Below the pieces are notes generated by a model. It saw only the letters and a program-made list of their open reading frames with translations, was not told the DNA's origin and searched no databases. Position numbers and translations under genes: made by a program. From assembly GCF_001426245.1 (NCBI RefSeq), contig NZ_LMCM01000009.1:310001-374000 (forward strand): 64,000 bases of DNA, written 5' to 3'. This document shows, one piece after another, positions 53,108 to 60,859 of this stretch (position 1 is its first letter; every line of letters starts with the position of its first letter). Source of the DNA: Phycicoccus sp. Root101. GTDB taxonomy: Bacteria > Actinomycetota > Actinomycetes > Actinomycetales > Dermatophilaceae.

Positions 53108-55228
53108 ATGGAGACGACCGCTGCGGCCACCGACCTGCACACCCTCGCCACGGGGGTGCTGCGCAGGCTCGTCGGCCGCGACGACGTCGACTTCCGGGAC
53201 GGGCAGTTCGAGGCCGTGCAGGCGCTCGTGGGCGACCGGCGTCGCGTCCTGGTCGTCCAGCGCACGGGATGGGGCAAGTCCGCGGTCTACTTCGTGTCGA
53301 CCGCGCTGCGCCGCGAGCAGGGCGCCGGACCCACCGTGATCGTCTCCCCCCTGCTGGCGCTGATGCGCGACCAGATCGCCGCCGCCCAGCGCGCCGGCAT
53401 CAGGGCCGTCACGATGAACTCCGCCAACGCCGACGAGTGGGGCCGGGTCTCCGCGGCGCTGGCAGCCGACGAGGTCGACGTCCTGCTGGTCAGCCCCGAG
53501 CGGCTCAACAACCCGCGGTTCCGCGACGAGCAGCTGCCGGACCTCGCCCGGCGCTGCGGGCTCCTGGTCGTCGACGAGGCGCACTGCGTGTCCGACTGGG
53601 GCCACGACTTCCGTCCCGACTACCGCCGCATCCGCGACCTGCTCACGACGCTGCCCTCCGACACCCCCGTGCTGGCGACGACGGCGACCGCGAACGCGCG
53701 GGTCGTCACCGACGTCGTGGAGCAGCTCGGTGCCGGTGGGCACGACGTCCTGACGCTGCGTGGCGGCCTGGCTCGCGAGTCGTTGCGGCTCGGGGTCATG
53801 AGGCTGACCTCGCCCGAGCAGCGCCTCGCCTGGCTGCTGGCCCACCTCGACACGCTGCCCGGCAGCGGCATCGTCTACGCCCTGACCGTCTCGGCCGCCG
53901 AGGACGTCGCCGTGGCCCTGCGCGAGGCCGGCCACGAGGTCCGTGCCTACACCGGGCGCACCGACCCGGCCGACCGCGAACGCCTCGAGGCGATGCTGCG
54001 CGACAACCAGGTCAAGGCCCTGGTGGCGACGAGTGCGCTGGGCATGGGGTTCGACAAGCCCGACCTCGGGTTCGTGCTGCACCTCGGGGCACCGTCGTCG
54101 CCGGTCGCCTACTACCAGCAGGTCGGTCGTGCCGGCCGCGCCACCGAGCGCGCCGACGTGCTGCTCCTGCCGGGCCCCGAGGACAAGGACATCTGGGCCT
54201 ACTTCGCGTCGGCGTCGATGCCGCGCCAGGAACAGGCCGACGCCGTGCTGACGACCCTGGCCCAGTCGCAGAAGGCCCTCTCCACCGCAGCCCTCGAGGC
54301 GGTCGTCGACATCCGTCGCACCCGCCTCGAGCTGCTGCTCAAGGTGCTCGACGTGGACGGTGCGGTCCGCCGGGTCCCCGGGGGTTGGACCTCCACGGGG
54401 GTGCCGTGGACCTACGACGCCGAGCGCTACGAGCGGGTCAGCGCCGCCCGGGTCCGCGAGCAGGACCTCATGGTCACCTACGAGCAGACCGGCGAGTGCC
54501 GCATGGCGTTCCTCCAGGAGTCGCTCGACGACGACACCGCCCTGCCGTGCGGCCGGTGCGACTCGTGCGCCGGGGTGTGGTTCCCGACCGAGATCCCCGA
54601 CACCGCCGTCACCACGGCACGCGGCCGGCTCGAGCGGGCCGGCGTCGAGCTCGAGGCCCGCGCGCAGTGGCCGTCCGGCATGGACCGCCTGGGCGTCCCC
54701 CTCAAGGGCAAGATCGCCCCCGACGAGGGTATGGCGCCGGGCCGGGCCGTCGCCCGGCTCACCGACCTCGGGTGGGGCCAGCAGCTGCGCACCCTGCTGC
54801 GGGCCGACGACGGGCCGGCGCCCGCCGAGCTGCTGCGGGCCTGCGTCCCGATCCTGCGCGACTGGGACTGGGCCGAGCGCCCGGTGGCGATCGCCTCGGT
54901 CCCCTCGCGCCGCCGCCCCCAGCTCGTCGAGTCGGTCGCACAGGGCCTGGCCGAGATGGGTCGGTTGGAGTGGCTCGGACCGATGGACCTGGTCGAGGGC
55001 GGCCCGACCGGCGAGTCCGGCGGGAACAGCGCGTTCCGCCTCGCGGGGGTCTGGGGACGCCTGGCCCCGTCGGCGACCCAGCGCGAGGCGCTCGCCCGTC
55101 TCTCGGGGCCGGTGCTGCTGGTCGACGACGTGGCCTCGTCGCGCTGGACGCTGACCGTCGCCGCCCAGGAGCTGCGGCGGGCCGGGGCGCCCGGCGTGCT
55201 GCCCTTCGTCCTCGCGCTAGAAGCCTGA
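53108..55228 (+). CDS. RecQ-family DNA helicase with C-terminal phosphoribosyltransferase-like domain
   Basis: ATP-dependent 3'-5' DNA helicase, 706 residues. Walker A is RTGWGKS with Lys57 and the DEAH box is VVDEAHCVSDWG (156-159). Helicase motifs V and VI (ATSALGMGFDKPDLG, QQVGRAGR) are followed by a zinc-binding region ending CGRCDSC near residue 480. The last third is not a standard HRDC domain. It ends with LLVDDVASSRWT at about 671, the PRPP-binding signature of phosphoribosyltransferases (V-D-D-V/I-x-S/T-x-x-T). It overlaps the convergent yczE-type gene by 12 bp. Confidence 0.88.
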   Translation: METTAAATDLHTLATGVLRRLVGRDDVDFRDGQFEAVQALVGDRRRVLVVQRTGWGKSAVYFVSTALRREQGAGPTVIVSPLLALMRDQIAAAQRAGIRAVTMNSANADEWGRVSAALAADEVDVLLVSPERLNNPRFRDEQLPDLARRCGLLVVDEAHCVSDWGHDFRPDYRRIRDLLTTLPSDTPVLATTATANARVVTDVVEQLGAGGHDVLTLRGGLARESLRLGVMRLTSPEQRLAWLLAHLDTLPGSGIVYALTVSAAEDVAVALREAGHEVRAYTGRTDPADRERLEAMLRDNQVKALVATSALGMGFDKPDLGFVLHLGAPSSPVAYYQQVGRAGRATERADVLLLPGPEDKDIWAYFASASMPRQEQADAVLTTLAQSQKALSTAALEAVVDIRRTRLELLLKVLDVDGAVRRVPGGWTSTGVPWTYDAERYERVSAARVREQDLMVTYEQTGECRMAFLQESLDDDTALPCGRCDSCAGVWFPTEIPDTAVTTARGRLERAGVELEARAQWPSGMDRLGVPLKGKIAPDEGMAPGRAVARLTDLGWGQQLRTLLRADDGPAPAELLRACVPILRDWDWAERPVAIASVPSRRRPQLVESVAQGLAEMGRLEWLGPMDLVEGGPTGESGGNSAFRLAGVWGRLAPSATQREALARLSGPVLLVDDVASSRWTLTVAAQELRRAGAPGVLPFVLALEA

Positions 55229-55954
55229 GCCGGCCTCGTCCGGCACCTCGGCAGGGGCCTCGGGTACCGGCTCGGCGGACCGGTGCGGTGCCGTGCGGGC
55301 GTCGGCCGGGGCCTCGAGCGGAACGGTGAACAGCGGCAGGAACAGCTGCACGGTGGGGCCGATGAGCACGGCATACAGGACCGTGCCGATGCCCACGACG
55401 CCACCGAGGGCGAACCCGACGACCAGGACGGTCACCTCGATCGTGGTGCGCACCAGGCGGATGCTGCGCCCGGTCCGGCGGACCAGTCCGGTCATCAGCC
55501 CGTCGCGCGGTCCGGGACCGAACTGGCTGCCGATGTAGAGCGCGCCGGCCAGCCCGTTGAGCACGATGCCGCCACCGAGCAGCAGCACGCGGAGCACCAT
55601 CGCCGACGGCCGGTCGAGCAGCGCGAGGGTCGCATCGGTGACCAGGCCGATGACGACGACGTTCGCGATGGTCCCGAGCCCCGGCACCTGCCGCAGCGGG
55701 ATCCACAGGAGCAGCACCGCCACCCCCACGATGATGGTCACGGTGCCGAAGCTCACGGGCAGGTGACGGGCGATGCCGTAGTGGAAGACGTCCCACGGGT
55801 CGAGCCCGAGTCCGGCCCGGATGAGCATGCCCATCGAGACCCCGTAGAGGGTGAGCCCGACGAACAGCTGGGCCAGGCGGCGGGTCGTGTGTCCCGCGCG
55901 GAGCTGCTGCAGCGGCGTCATCGGGGTGAGGGTGGTGCGCGTCATGGTCCCCAT
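55217..55954 (-). CDS. yczE: YczE family membrane protein
   Basis: A 245-residue protein with five hydrophobic helices and the GLGLDPWDVFHYG signature of the YczE/YyaS (COG2364) family, of unknown transport or sensory role. The ATG at 55954 has AAGGA 6 nt before it; another ATG is three codons inside. It diverges from a MocR-type regulator, the usual YczE-YczR pairing. The C-terminal 35 residues are polar. Confidence 0.85.
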   Translation of the reverse strand: MGTMTRTTLTPMTPLQQLRAGHTTRRLAQLFVGLTLYGVSMGMLIRAGLGLDPWDVFHYGIARHLPVSFGTVTIIVGVAVLLLWIPLRQVPGLGTIANVVVIGLVTDATLALLDRPSAMVLRVLLLGGGIVLNGLAGALYIGSQFGPGPRDGLMTGLVRRTGRSIRLVRTTIEVTVLVVGFALGGVVGIGTVLYAVLIGPTVQLFLPLFTVPLEAPADARTAPHRSAEPVPEAPAEVPDEAGSGF

Positions 55955-56007
55955 GGTGGTCCTTGCTGGTCTGTTTTCCGATAGCCAATTGTGTCAAAGT
56001 GGTCTGC
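55955..56007. promoter_or_regulatory. Divergent control region of yczE and the MocR-type gene
   Basis: A 53-bp AT-rich island in a GC-rich setting. It contains TTTTCCGATAGCCAATTG and then GTGTCAAAGTGG, i.e. a CCAATTG palindrome core and a possible spaced half-repeat. Such a compact gap between the regulator and its target is the expected location of the MocR operator. Confidence 0.5.
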
Positions 56008-57459
56008 ATGTCTCCTCGTGCGCTCACCGCCGCCCGGCTCCGCCCGCTGCTCGGTGCGGCCCTCGACACGAGCCCGGCCTACCGGGGCCTCGCCGACGCC
56101 CTGCGCCTGCTGGTCGCCGACGGCCGGATCCCGGCCGGCACCCGGCTGCCCAGCGAACGCGACCTGACCGCCGCCCTCGGCGTCAGCCGGACCACCGTGG
56201 GCCGCGCGTACGCCGAGCTGCGGGACCGCGGGTACCTCGAGTCGCGGCAGGGGTCGGGCAGCGTGGCCGTGCTCCCCGGTGCGGCGACCGGCCGCCGGCA
56301 GAGCGGGCCGCTCCAGCCCACGTCCGACCAGCTCGACGGCCCGGTCATCGACCTGACCTGCGCCTCCATGAGTGCGCCGGTCGGGACCGTCGCCGCCTAC
56401 GAACGCGCGCTCGAACAGCTCCCCCGCTACCTCACCGGCACGGGCTACCACCCGCTGGGCCTGCCGGCGCTGCGCGAGCAGCTGGCCGCCGACCTCACGG
56501 AGCGCGGGCTGCCCACCGACGCCGAGCAGGTCATGGTGACCGGCGGCGCGCTCGCCGGCGTGGCCATCGCGGCCCGGGCCCTGCTCTCGCCGGGCGACCG
56601 CGTGCTGCTCGAGAGCCCGACGTACCCCAACGCCATCGAGACCCTCAGCCGCTCCGGCGCCCGCGCGGTCGCCCTGCCGATCGGGGCCGAGGGCTGGGAC
56701 CTCGACACCGCCGAGGCGACGCTGCGCCAGACGGCGCCGCGGGCGGCCTACCTCGTGCCCGACTTCCACAACCCCACGGGCGCCCTCATGCCCGAGGAGC
56801 ACCGCGCCCGGCTGGGCCGGGCCCTGGGGCAGACCCGGACGGTGGCGATCGTCGACGAGACGCTCGTCGAGCTCGCGCACGACCCGGGTCTGGTGATGCC
56901 GTCTCCGCTGGGGGCGCACCACGCGCGGACCGTCACCGTGGGCGGGGCGAGCAAGACGTTCTGGGGTGGTCTGCGGGTGGGCTGGCTGCGGGCGCCGCGT
57001 GACCTCATGCCCGCGCTGGTCACGGCTCGGCTCACGCTCGACCTCGGCAGCCCCGTGATGGAGCAGCTCGTCCTGCTGGACCTGCTCGAACACCGGGACA
57101 CCATCCTGCCGGTACGGCGGGAAGCGATCGTGGCGACGCGTGACGCGCTCGTCGGGGCCCTGCACAGTCGGCTGCCGGACTGGCGCTTCACCGTGCCGCA
57201 GGGCGGGTTGTGCCTCTGGGCGGAGCTGCCCGAGGCACTCTCGACGCCTTTGACCGTCGCGGCGGACCAGCGTGGGGTCGTCCTTGCACCGGGGTCGCAG
57301 TTCGCGGTGGACGGGGGCATGGAGCGGTTCCTGCGCATCCCGTTCACCGGCCACACCCCAGAGGTGGTCACCGACGCCGTGGAGCGGATCGCCCTGGCCT
57401 GGGAGGACGCCGTCGCGAGCCGACCGGCCGGCCGGCGACGTCCACCGCTGGTGGCGTGA
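56008..57459 (+). CDS. MocR/PdxR-type regulator (GntR domain plus aminotransferase-like domain)
   Basis: A transcription factor with two domains. An N-terminal GntR winged helix (about residues 25-92, LPSERDLTAALGVSRTTVGR) is joined by a linker to a fold-type I aminotransferase-like domain that binds pyridoxal phosphate, with the Lys in VGGASKTFWGGLRVG. The 483-residue length is typical. The ATG chosen is the last before the conserved start; an upstream in-frame start would extend into the control region. By pairing with yczE it belongs to the YczR group. Confidence 0.9.
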   Translation: MSPRALTAARLRPLLGAALDTSPAYRGLADALRLLVADGRIPAGTRLPSERDLTAALGVSRTTVGRAYAELRDRGYLESRQGSGSVAVLPGAATGRRQSGPLQPTSDQLDGPVIDLTCASMSAPVGTVAAYERALEQLPRYLTGTGYHPLGLPALREQLAADLTERGLPTDAEQVMVTGGALAGVAIAARALLSPGDRVLLESPTYPNAIETLSRSGARAVALPIGAEGWDLDTAEATLRQTAPRAAYLVPDFHNPTGALMPEEHRARLGRALGQTRTVAIVDETLVELAHDPGLVMPSPLGAHHARTVTVGGASKTFWGGLRVGWLRAPRDLMPALVTARLTLDLGSPVMEQLVLLDLLEHRDTILPVRREAIVATRDALVGALHSRLPDWRFTVPQGGLCLWAELPEALSTPLTVAADQRGVVLAPGSQFAVDGGMERFLRIPFTGHTPEVVTDAVERIALAWEDAVASRPAGRRRPPLVA

Positions 57460-57509
57460 GCGCCGACCGCACCGTCGAACTCGCCTCGAGCCGGCATCGG
57501 CACGCCCCC

Positions 57510-57515
57510 TAGGCT
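57510..57515 (+). promoter_or_regulatory. Putative -10 of the tesB-type gene
   Basis: TAGGCT, 6 nt before the GTG with no ribosome site: leaderless type. Confidence 0.55.
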
Positions 57516-57521
57516 TCCGCT

Positions 57522-58475
57522 GTGACCGACGACAGCACCGCACCCACCGAGCCCCTCGCCGACCTGCTCGCCACCCTCGACCTCGAGGAGCTGGGGACCG
57601 CCCGCATCACCGTCGAGGGCGTCGACGGCGCGGAGTCCATCGACCTCGGCGAGTCCGGTGCCTCGGTGTTCCTGGGCCGCAGCCAGAAGACCCCGCACGG
57701 CCGGGTCTTCGGCGGTCAGGTCCTGGCCCAGTGCGTCATGGCTGCCGGTCGCACCGTGGCCGACATCGACGACGGCGACGGCCCGCGCCACATCCACTCG
57801 CTGCACGGCTACTTCATGCGGCCGGGCGACGACACCAAGCCGATCCGGTTCGCCGTCGAACGGATGCGTGACGGCCGGTCGTTCTCGACCCGCCGCGTCC
57901 ACGCCATCCAGGACGGCCTGCCGATCCTGTCGATGATCACGTCGTTCCAGGAGCAGGCCGACGGCCTGGACCACCAGGACGCCATGCCTGACGTCCCGGG
58001 GCCCGAGACCCTGCCGTCGCTGCAGGACCTGTTCGGCGCCGTCGACCACCCGCAGGCCCGGCACCTGCTCAACCGTCCCGTCGAGCACCGGCACGTCGAG
58101 GGTGACGTGTTCGCGGCGCCCGGCCCGGAGCACGTCGCCCACCAGAGCGTGTGGCTCAAGGCGATCGGCGAGCTCCCCGACGACCCGCTCGTGCACGCCG
58201 CCGTCCTCGCCTACGCCTCCGACTACACACTGCTCGAGTCGGTCATCCGCCGCCACGGTCTCGCGTGGAGCGACCGCAGGCTGCGACCTGCCAGCCTCGA
58301 CCACGCCATGTGGTTCCACCGGCCGGTGAACGTCGACGACTGGATCCTCTACACCCAGGAGTCGCCCTCGGCGTCCGGCGGCCGCGGCCTCGGCATCGGC
58401 CGCATGTTCGGTGCCGATGGCACCCTCGTCGCGACCGTCGCCCAGGAGGGCATGGTCCGGGTGAAGAAGTCCTGA
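57522..58475 (+). CDS. tesB: Acyl-CoA thioesterase II (TesB-like)
   Basis: Hydrolyses medium and long-chain acyl-CoA. The 317-residue protein is a double hot-dog fold: the first unit has RVFGGQVLAQ (about residue 66) and LHGYFMRPGD; the second has SLDHAMWFHRP and the C-terminal QEGMVR typical of TesB. There is no signal peptide. It overlaps the GNAT gene by 1 nt. Confidence 0.93.
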   Translation: MTDDSTAPTEPLADLLATLDLEELGTARITVEGVDGAESIDLGESGASVFLGRSQKTPHGRVFGGQVLAQCVMAAGRTVADIDDGDGPRHIHSLHGYFMRPGDDTKPIRFAVERMRDGRSFSTRRVHAIQDGLPILSMITSFQEQADGLDHQDAMPDVPGPETLPSLQDLFGAVDHPQARHLLNRPVEHRHVEGDVFAAPGPEHVAHQSVWLKAIGELPDDPLVHAAVLAYASDYTLLESVIRRHGLAWSDRRLRPASLDHAMWFHRPVNVDDWILYTQESPSASGGRGLGIGRMFGADGTLVATVAQEGMVRVKKS

Positions 58476-58942
58476 TGGTCGAGCGCGAGGCATCCCGGTG
58501 GGTGGTCGACGCGCTGCGCGCCGAGGACCACGAGACGTGGACGGCGCTGCACCGCGGGTACCTCGACTTCTACGAGGTCACCGACCCCGAACGGGTCTCC
58601 CCCGCGATCTGGGCCTGGTTGACCGACCCCGACCACGAGCTCGAGTGTGTCGTCGTCCGCCCCGCCCCGGGCGCGCAGCCGGTCGGTATGGCGCACTTCC
58701 GCCCCTTCGTGCGACCACTCGCCGCCGCGACGGCCTGCTTCCTCGACGACCTGTTCGTCGCCCCGGCCGCCCGCGGCTCGGGCGCCGTGGACGCGCTGCT
58801 CGCCGCCCTTCAGCAGGTCTCCAGAGACCGGGGCTGGACCCAGGTTCGCTGGATCACCAGGGAGAGCAACGCCCGGGCGCGGTCGACCTACGACCGGCTG
58901 GCCAGGCAGACCGACCTCGTGACCTACGAGCTGCCCGTCTGA
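58475..58942 (+). CDS. GNAT family N-acetyltransferase
   Basis: A 155-residue acetyltransferase with the GNAT core: a strand ending CFLDDLFVAP, then the acetyl-CoA loop ARGSGAVDALL (Q/R-x-x-G-x-G/A) near residue 108, and the C-terminal ARSTYDRLAR. The ATG overlaps the stop of tesB (TGATG). The acceptor is unknown. It converges on treZ with a 21-bp gap. Confidence 0.9.
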   Translation: MVEREASRWVVDALRAEDHETWTALHRGYLDFYEVTDPERVSPAIWAWLTDPDHELECVVVRPAPGAQPVGMAHFRPFVRPLAAATACFLDDLFVAPAARGSGAVDALLAALQQVSRDRGWTQVRWITRESNARARSTYDRLARQTDLVTYELPV

Positions 58943-58963
58943 CCGCGCACGACTCGCAGGAGG

Positions 58964-60838
58964 TCAGCCGACGCGGACGATCGCCGCAGTGCGCGGCGGC
59001 AGGTGGACCGACTGCTCCTTGAGCTTGGTCTGGCCGGGCTCCCACGCCAGCACGACCCCGGTGGGTGCCGCGTCGAGCGGCACCGTCCAGCGCGAGCCGG
59101 CCAGGTTGACCACGGTGCGCAAGGAGCCACGGCGCATCACGAGCCACTGGCCGCGCTCGTCGAAGTCCACCTCGACGAGGTCGAGCCGCCCGTCGCTGAG
59201 CGCGAACTCCTTGCGCCGCAACGCGATCAGGTCCCGGTACCACGAGAGCATGCGCGCGTGCGGTGCGAGGCGGACCTCGTCCCACCGCAGCTGGGACCGG
59301 CGGTAGGTGGCCTCGTCCTGCGGGTCCGGGACGTCGTGCGCCGCCCAGCCGTGCGACTCGAACTCCCGGCGACGCCCCTCCGTGACGGCCTGCGCCATCT
59401 CCGGCTCCTCGAAGTCGGTGAAGAACTGGAACGGTGTCGTGGCTGCCCACTCCTCGCCCATGAACACCATCGGCGTGAAGGCTGACGTGAGGTAGAGCGC
59501 GGCGCCGATCGCCTGCTGCGAGGGACTGACCAACGCCGAGATGCGTTCTCCGACAGCGCGGTTGCCCACCTGGTCATGGGTCTGGAGGTAGGCGACGAAG
59601 CGCCGCCCGTCGACCTTCTCGCGATCCACCTCGGCACCCCAGTCGTGCCCGCGGAAGCTGGACCAGGTGCCGTCGTGGAGGAACCCACGAGTCAGCGTCT
59701 TCGCCAGGACGGCGAGCGGCCCACCGTCCGGGAGTGCGCGGCTGTGCCCGGCGAAGTCGGCGTAGTAGCCCTGGGTCTCCCCCGTGAGCGTCACGTGGAG
59801 GGCGTGGTGGACGTCGTCGTCCCACTGGGCGTCCATGCCGCGGCCACCGGCACCGGTCGGCGTCACCATCATCGCGTTGTTGAGGTCGCTCTCGGCGACC
59901 AGGTGCAGGGGCCGTCCGAGGGTGCGACCGAGCTCGGCCACCTCGTCGGCCAGCTGCGCCAGGAGGTGGGTCGGGGAGTCGTCGCGCAGCTCGTGGACGG
60001 CGTCGAGGCGCAGCGCGTCGACGTGGAAGTCGGCGAACCACCGCAAGGCGTTGTCCACCATCCACCGGCGCACGGCCTCGCTGTCCGGACCGTCGAGGTT
60101 GAACCCGGCCCCCCACGGCGTCGGGTGCGCGTCGGAGAAGTAGGGCCCGAACCGGGACAGGTAGTTGCCGACCGGCCCGAGGTGGTTGTACACGACGTCG
60201 AGGCAGACGCCGAGCCCCAGCCGGTGGCACTCGTCGACGAAACGCTGCAGCGCCGCGGGGCCGCCGTAGACGTCCTCGACGGCCCACGGGCCCACCCCGT
60301 CGTAGCCCCAGTTCCAGCGGCCGGGCCACGCCGAGAGCGGCATGAGCTCGACGACGTCGACGCCGAGCTCCACCAGGTGGGGCAGCCGCGCCTGGGCGGC
60401 GTCGAGCGTGCCCTCCTTGGTGAAGGTCCCCACGTGCAGCTCGTACACGACCGCACCCAGGACACCGAGCCCTTGTTGCGGACCGGCCCAGGTGGCGTCG
60501 TGCCACAGGTGCTGGGAGGCGTCGAACCACCGACTCGTCCCGTGGACTCCGTGCGGCTGGTGCGCCGACCGGGGGTCAGGCGTCAGGTCACCGCCGTCCA
60601 CACGGAAGCCATAGTCCAGGGCCGGGTACGGCGCCATACCGGGGTCACCGCCGGCGGTCACCACACCCGTGGTCGGGCCGTCGGCAGGAACCACGTCTGC
60701 GGGGAGCTCCCAGGCCCACCAGCCCCCGTCCTGCCGCACCAGTGGTGCGGTCGCGGCAGGGCGGTCGCCGAGGGTGAACTCGACGTCGACGCGTTCGGCG
60801 ACCGGCGCCCAGACGGTGACGGTGTGTGCGGAGCTCAT
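58964..60838 (-). CDS. treZ: Malto-oligosyltrehalose trehalohydrolase
   Basis: Last enzyme of the TreY-TreZ route: cuts trehalose from maltooligosyl-trehalose. The 624-residue GH13 enzyme has an N-terminal carbohydrate-binding beta domain (about 1-100) and barrel motifs VYELHVGTFTKEGT, DVVYNHLGP, nucleophile Asp in DALRLDAVHEL and acid/base Glu in HLVAESDLNN. It follows treY by 21 nt on the same strand. Confidence 0.95.
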   Translation of the reverse strand: MSSAHTVTVWAPVAERVDVEFTLGDRPAATAPLVRQDGGWWAWELPADVVPADGPTTGVVTAGGDPGMAPYPALDYGFRVDGGDLTPDPRSAHQPHGVHGTSRWFDASQHLWHDATWAGPQQGLGVLGAVVYELHVGTFTKEGTLDAAQARLPHLVELGVDVVELMPLSAWPGRWNWGYDGVGPWAVEDVYGGPAALQRFVDECHRLGLGVCLDVVYNHLGPVGNYLSRFGPYFSDAHPTPWGAGFNLDGPDSEAVRRWMVDNALRWFADFHVDALRLDAVHELRDDSPTHLLAQLADEVAELGRTLGRPLHLVAESDLNNAMMVTPTGAGGRGMDAQWDDDVHHALHVTLTGETQGYYADFAGHSRALPDGGPLAVLAKTLTRGFLHDGTWSSFRGHDWGAEVDREKVDGRRFVAYLQTHDQVGNRAVGERISALVSPSQQAIGAALYLTSAFTPMVFMGEEWAATTPFQFFTDFEEPEMAQAVTEGRRREFESHGWAAHDVPDPQDEATYRRSQLRWDEVRLAPHARMLSWYRDLIALRRKEFALSDGRLDLVEVDFDERGQWLVMRRGSLRTVVNLAGSRWTVPLDAAPTGVVLAWEPGQTKLKEQSVHLPPRTAAIVRVG

Positions 60839-60859
60839 GCGTGGTCCAAGGGTTGGGGC

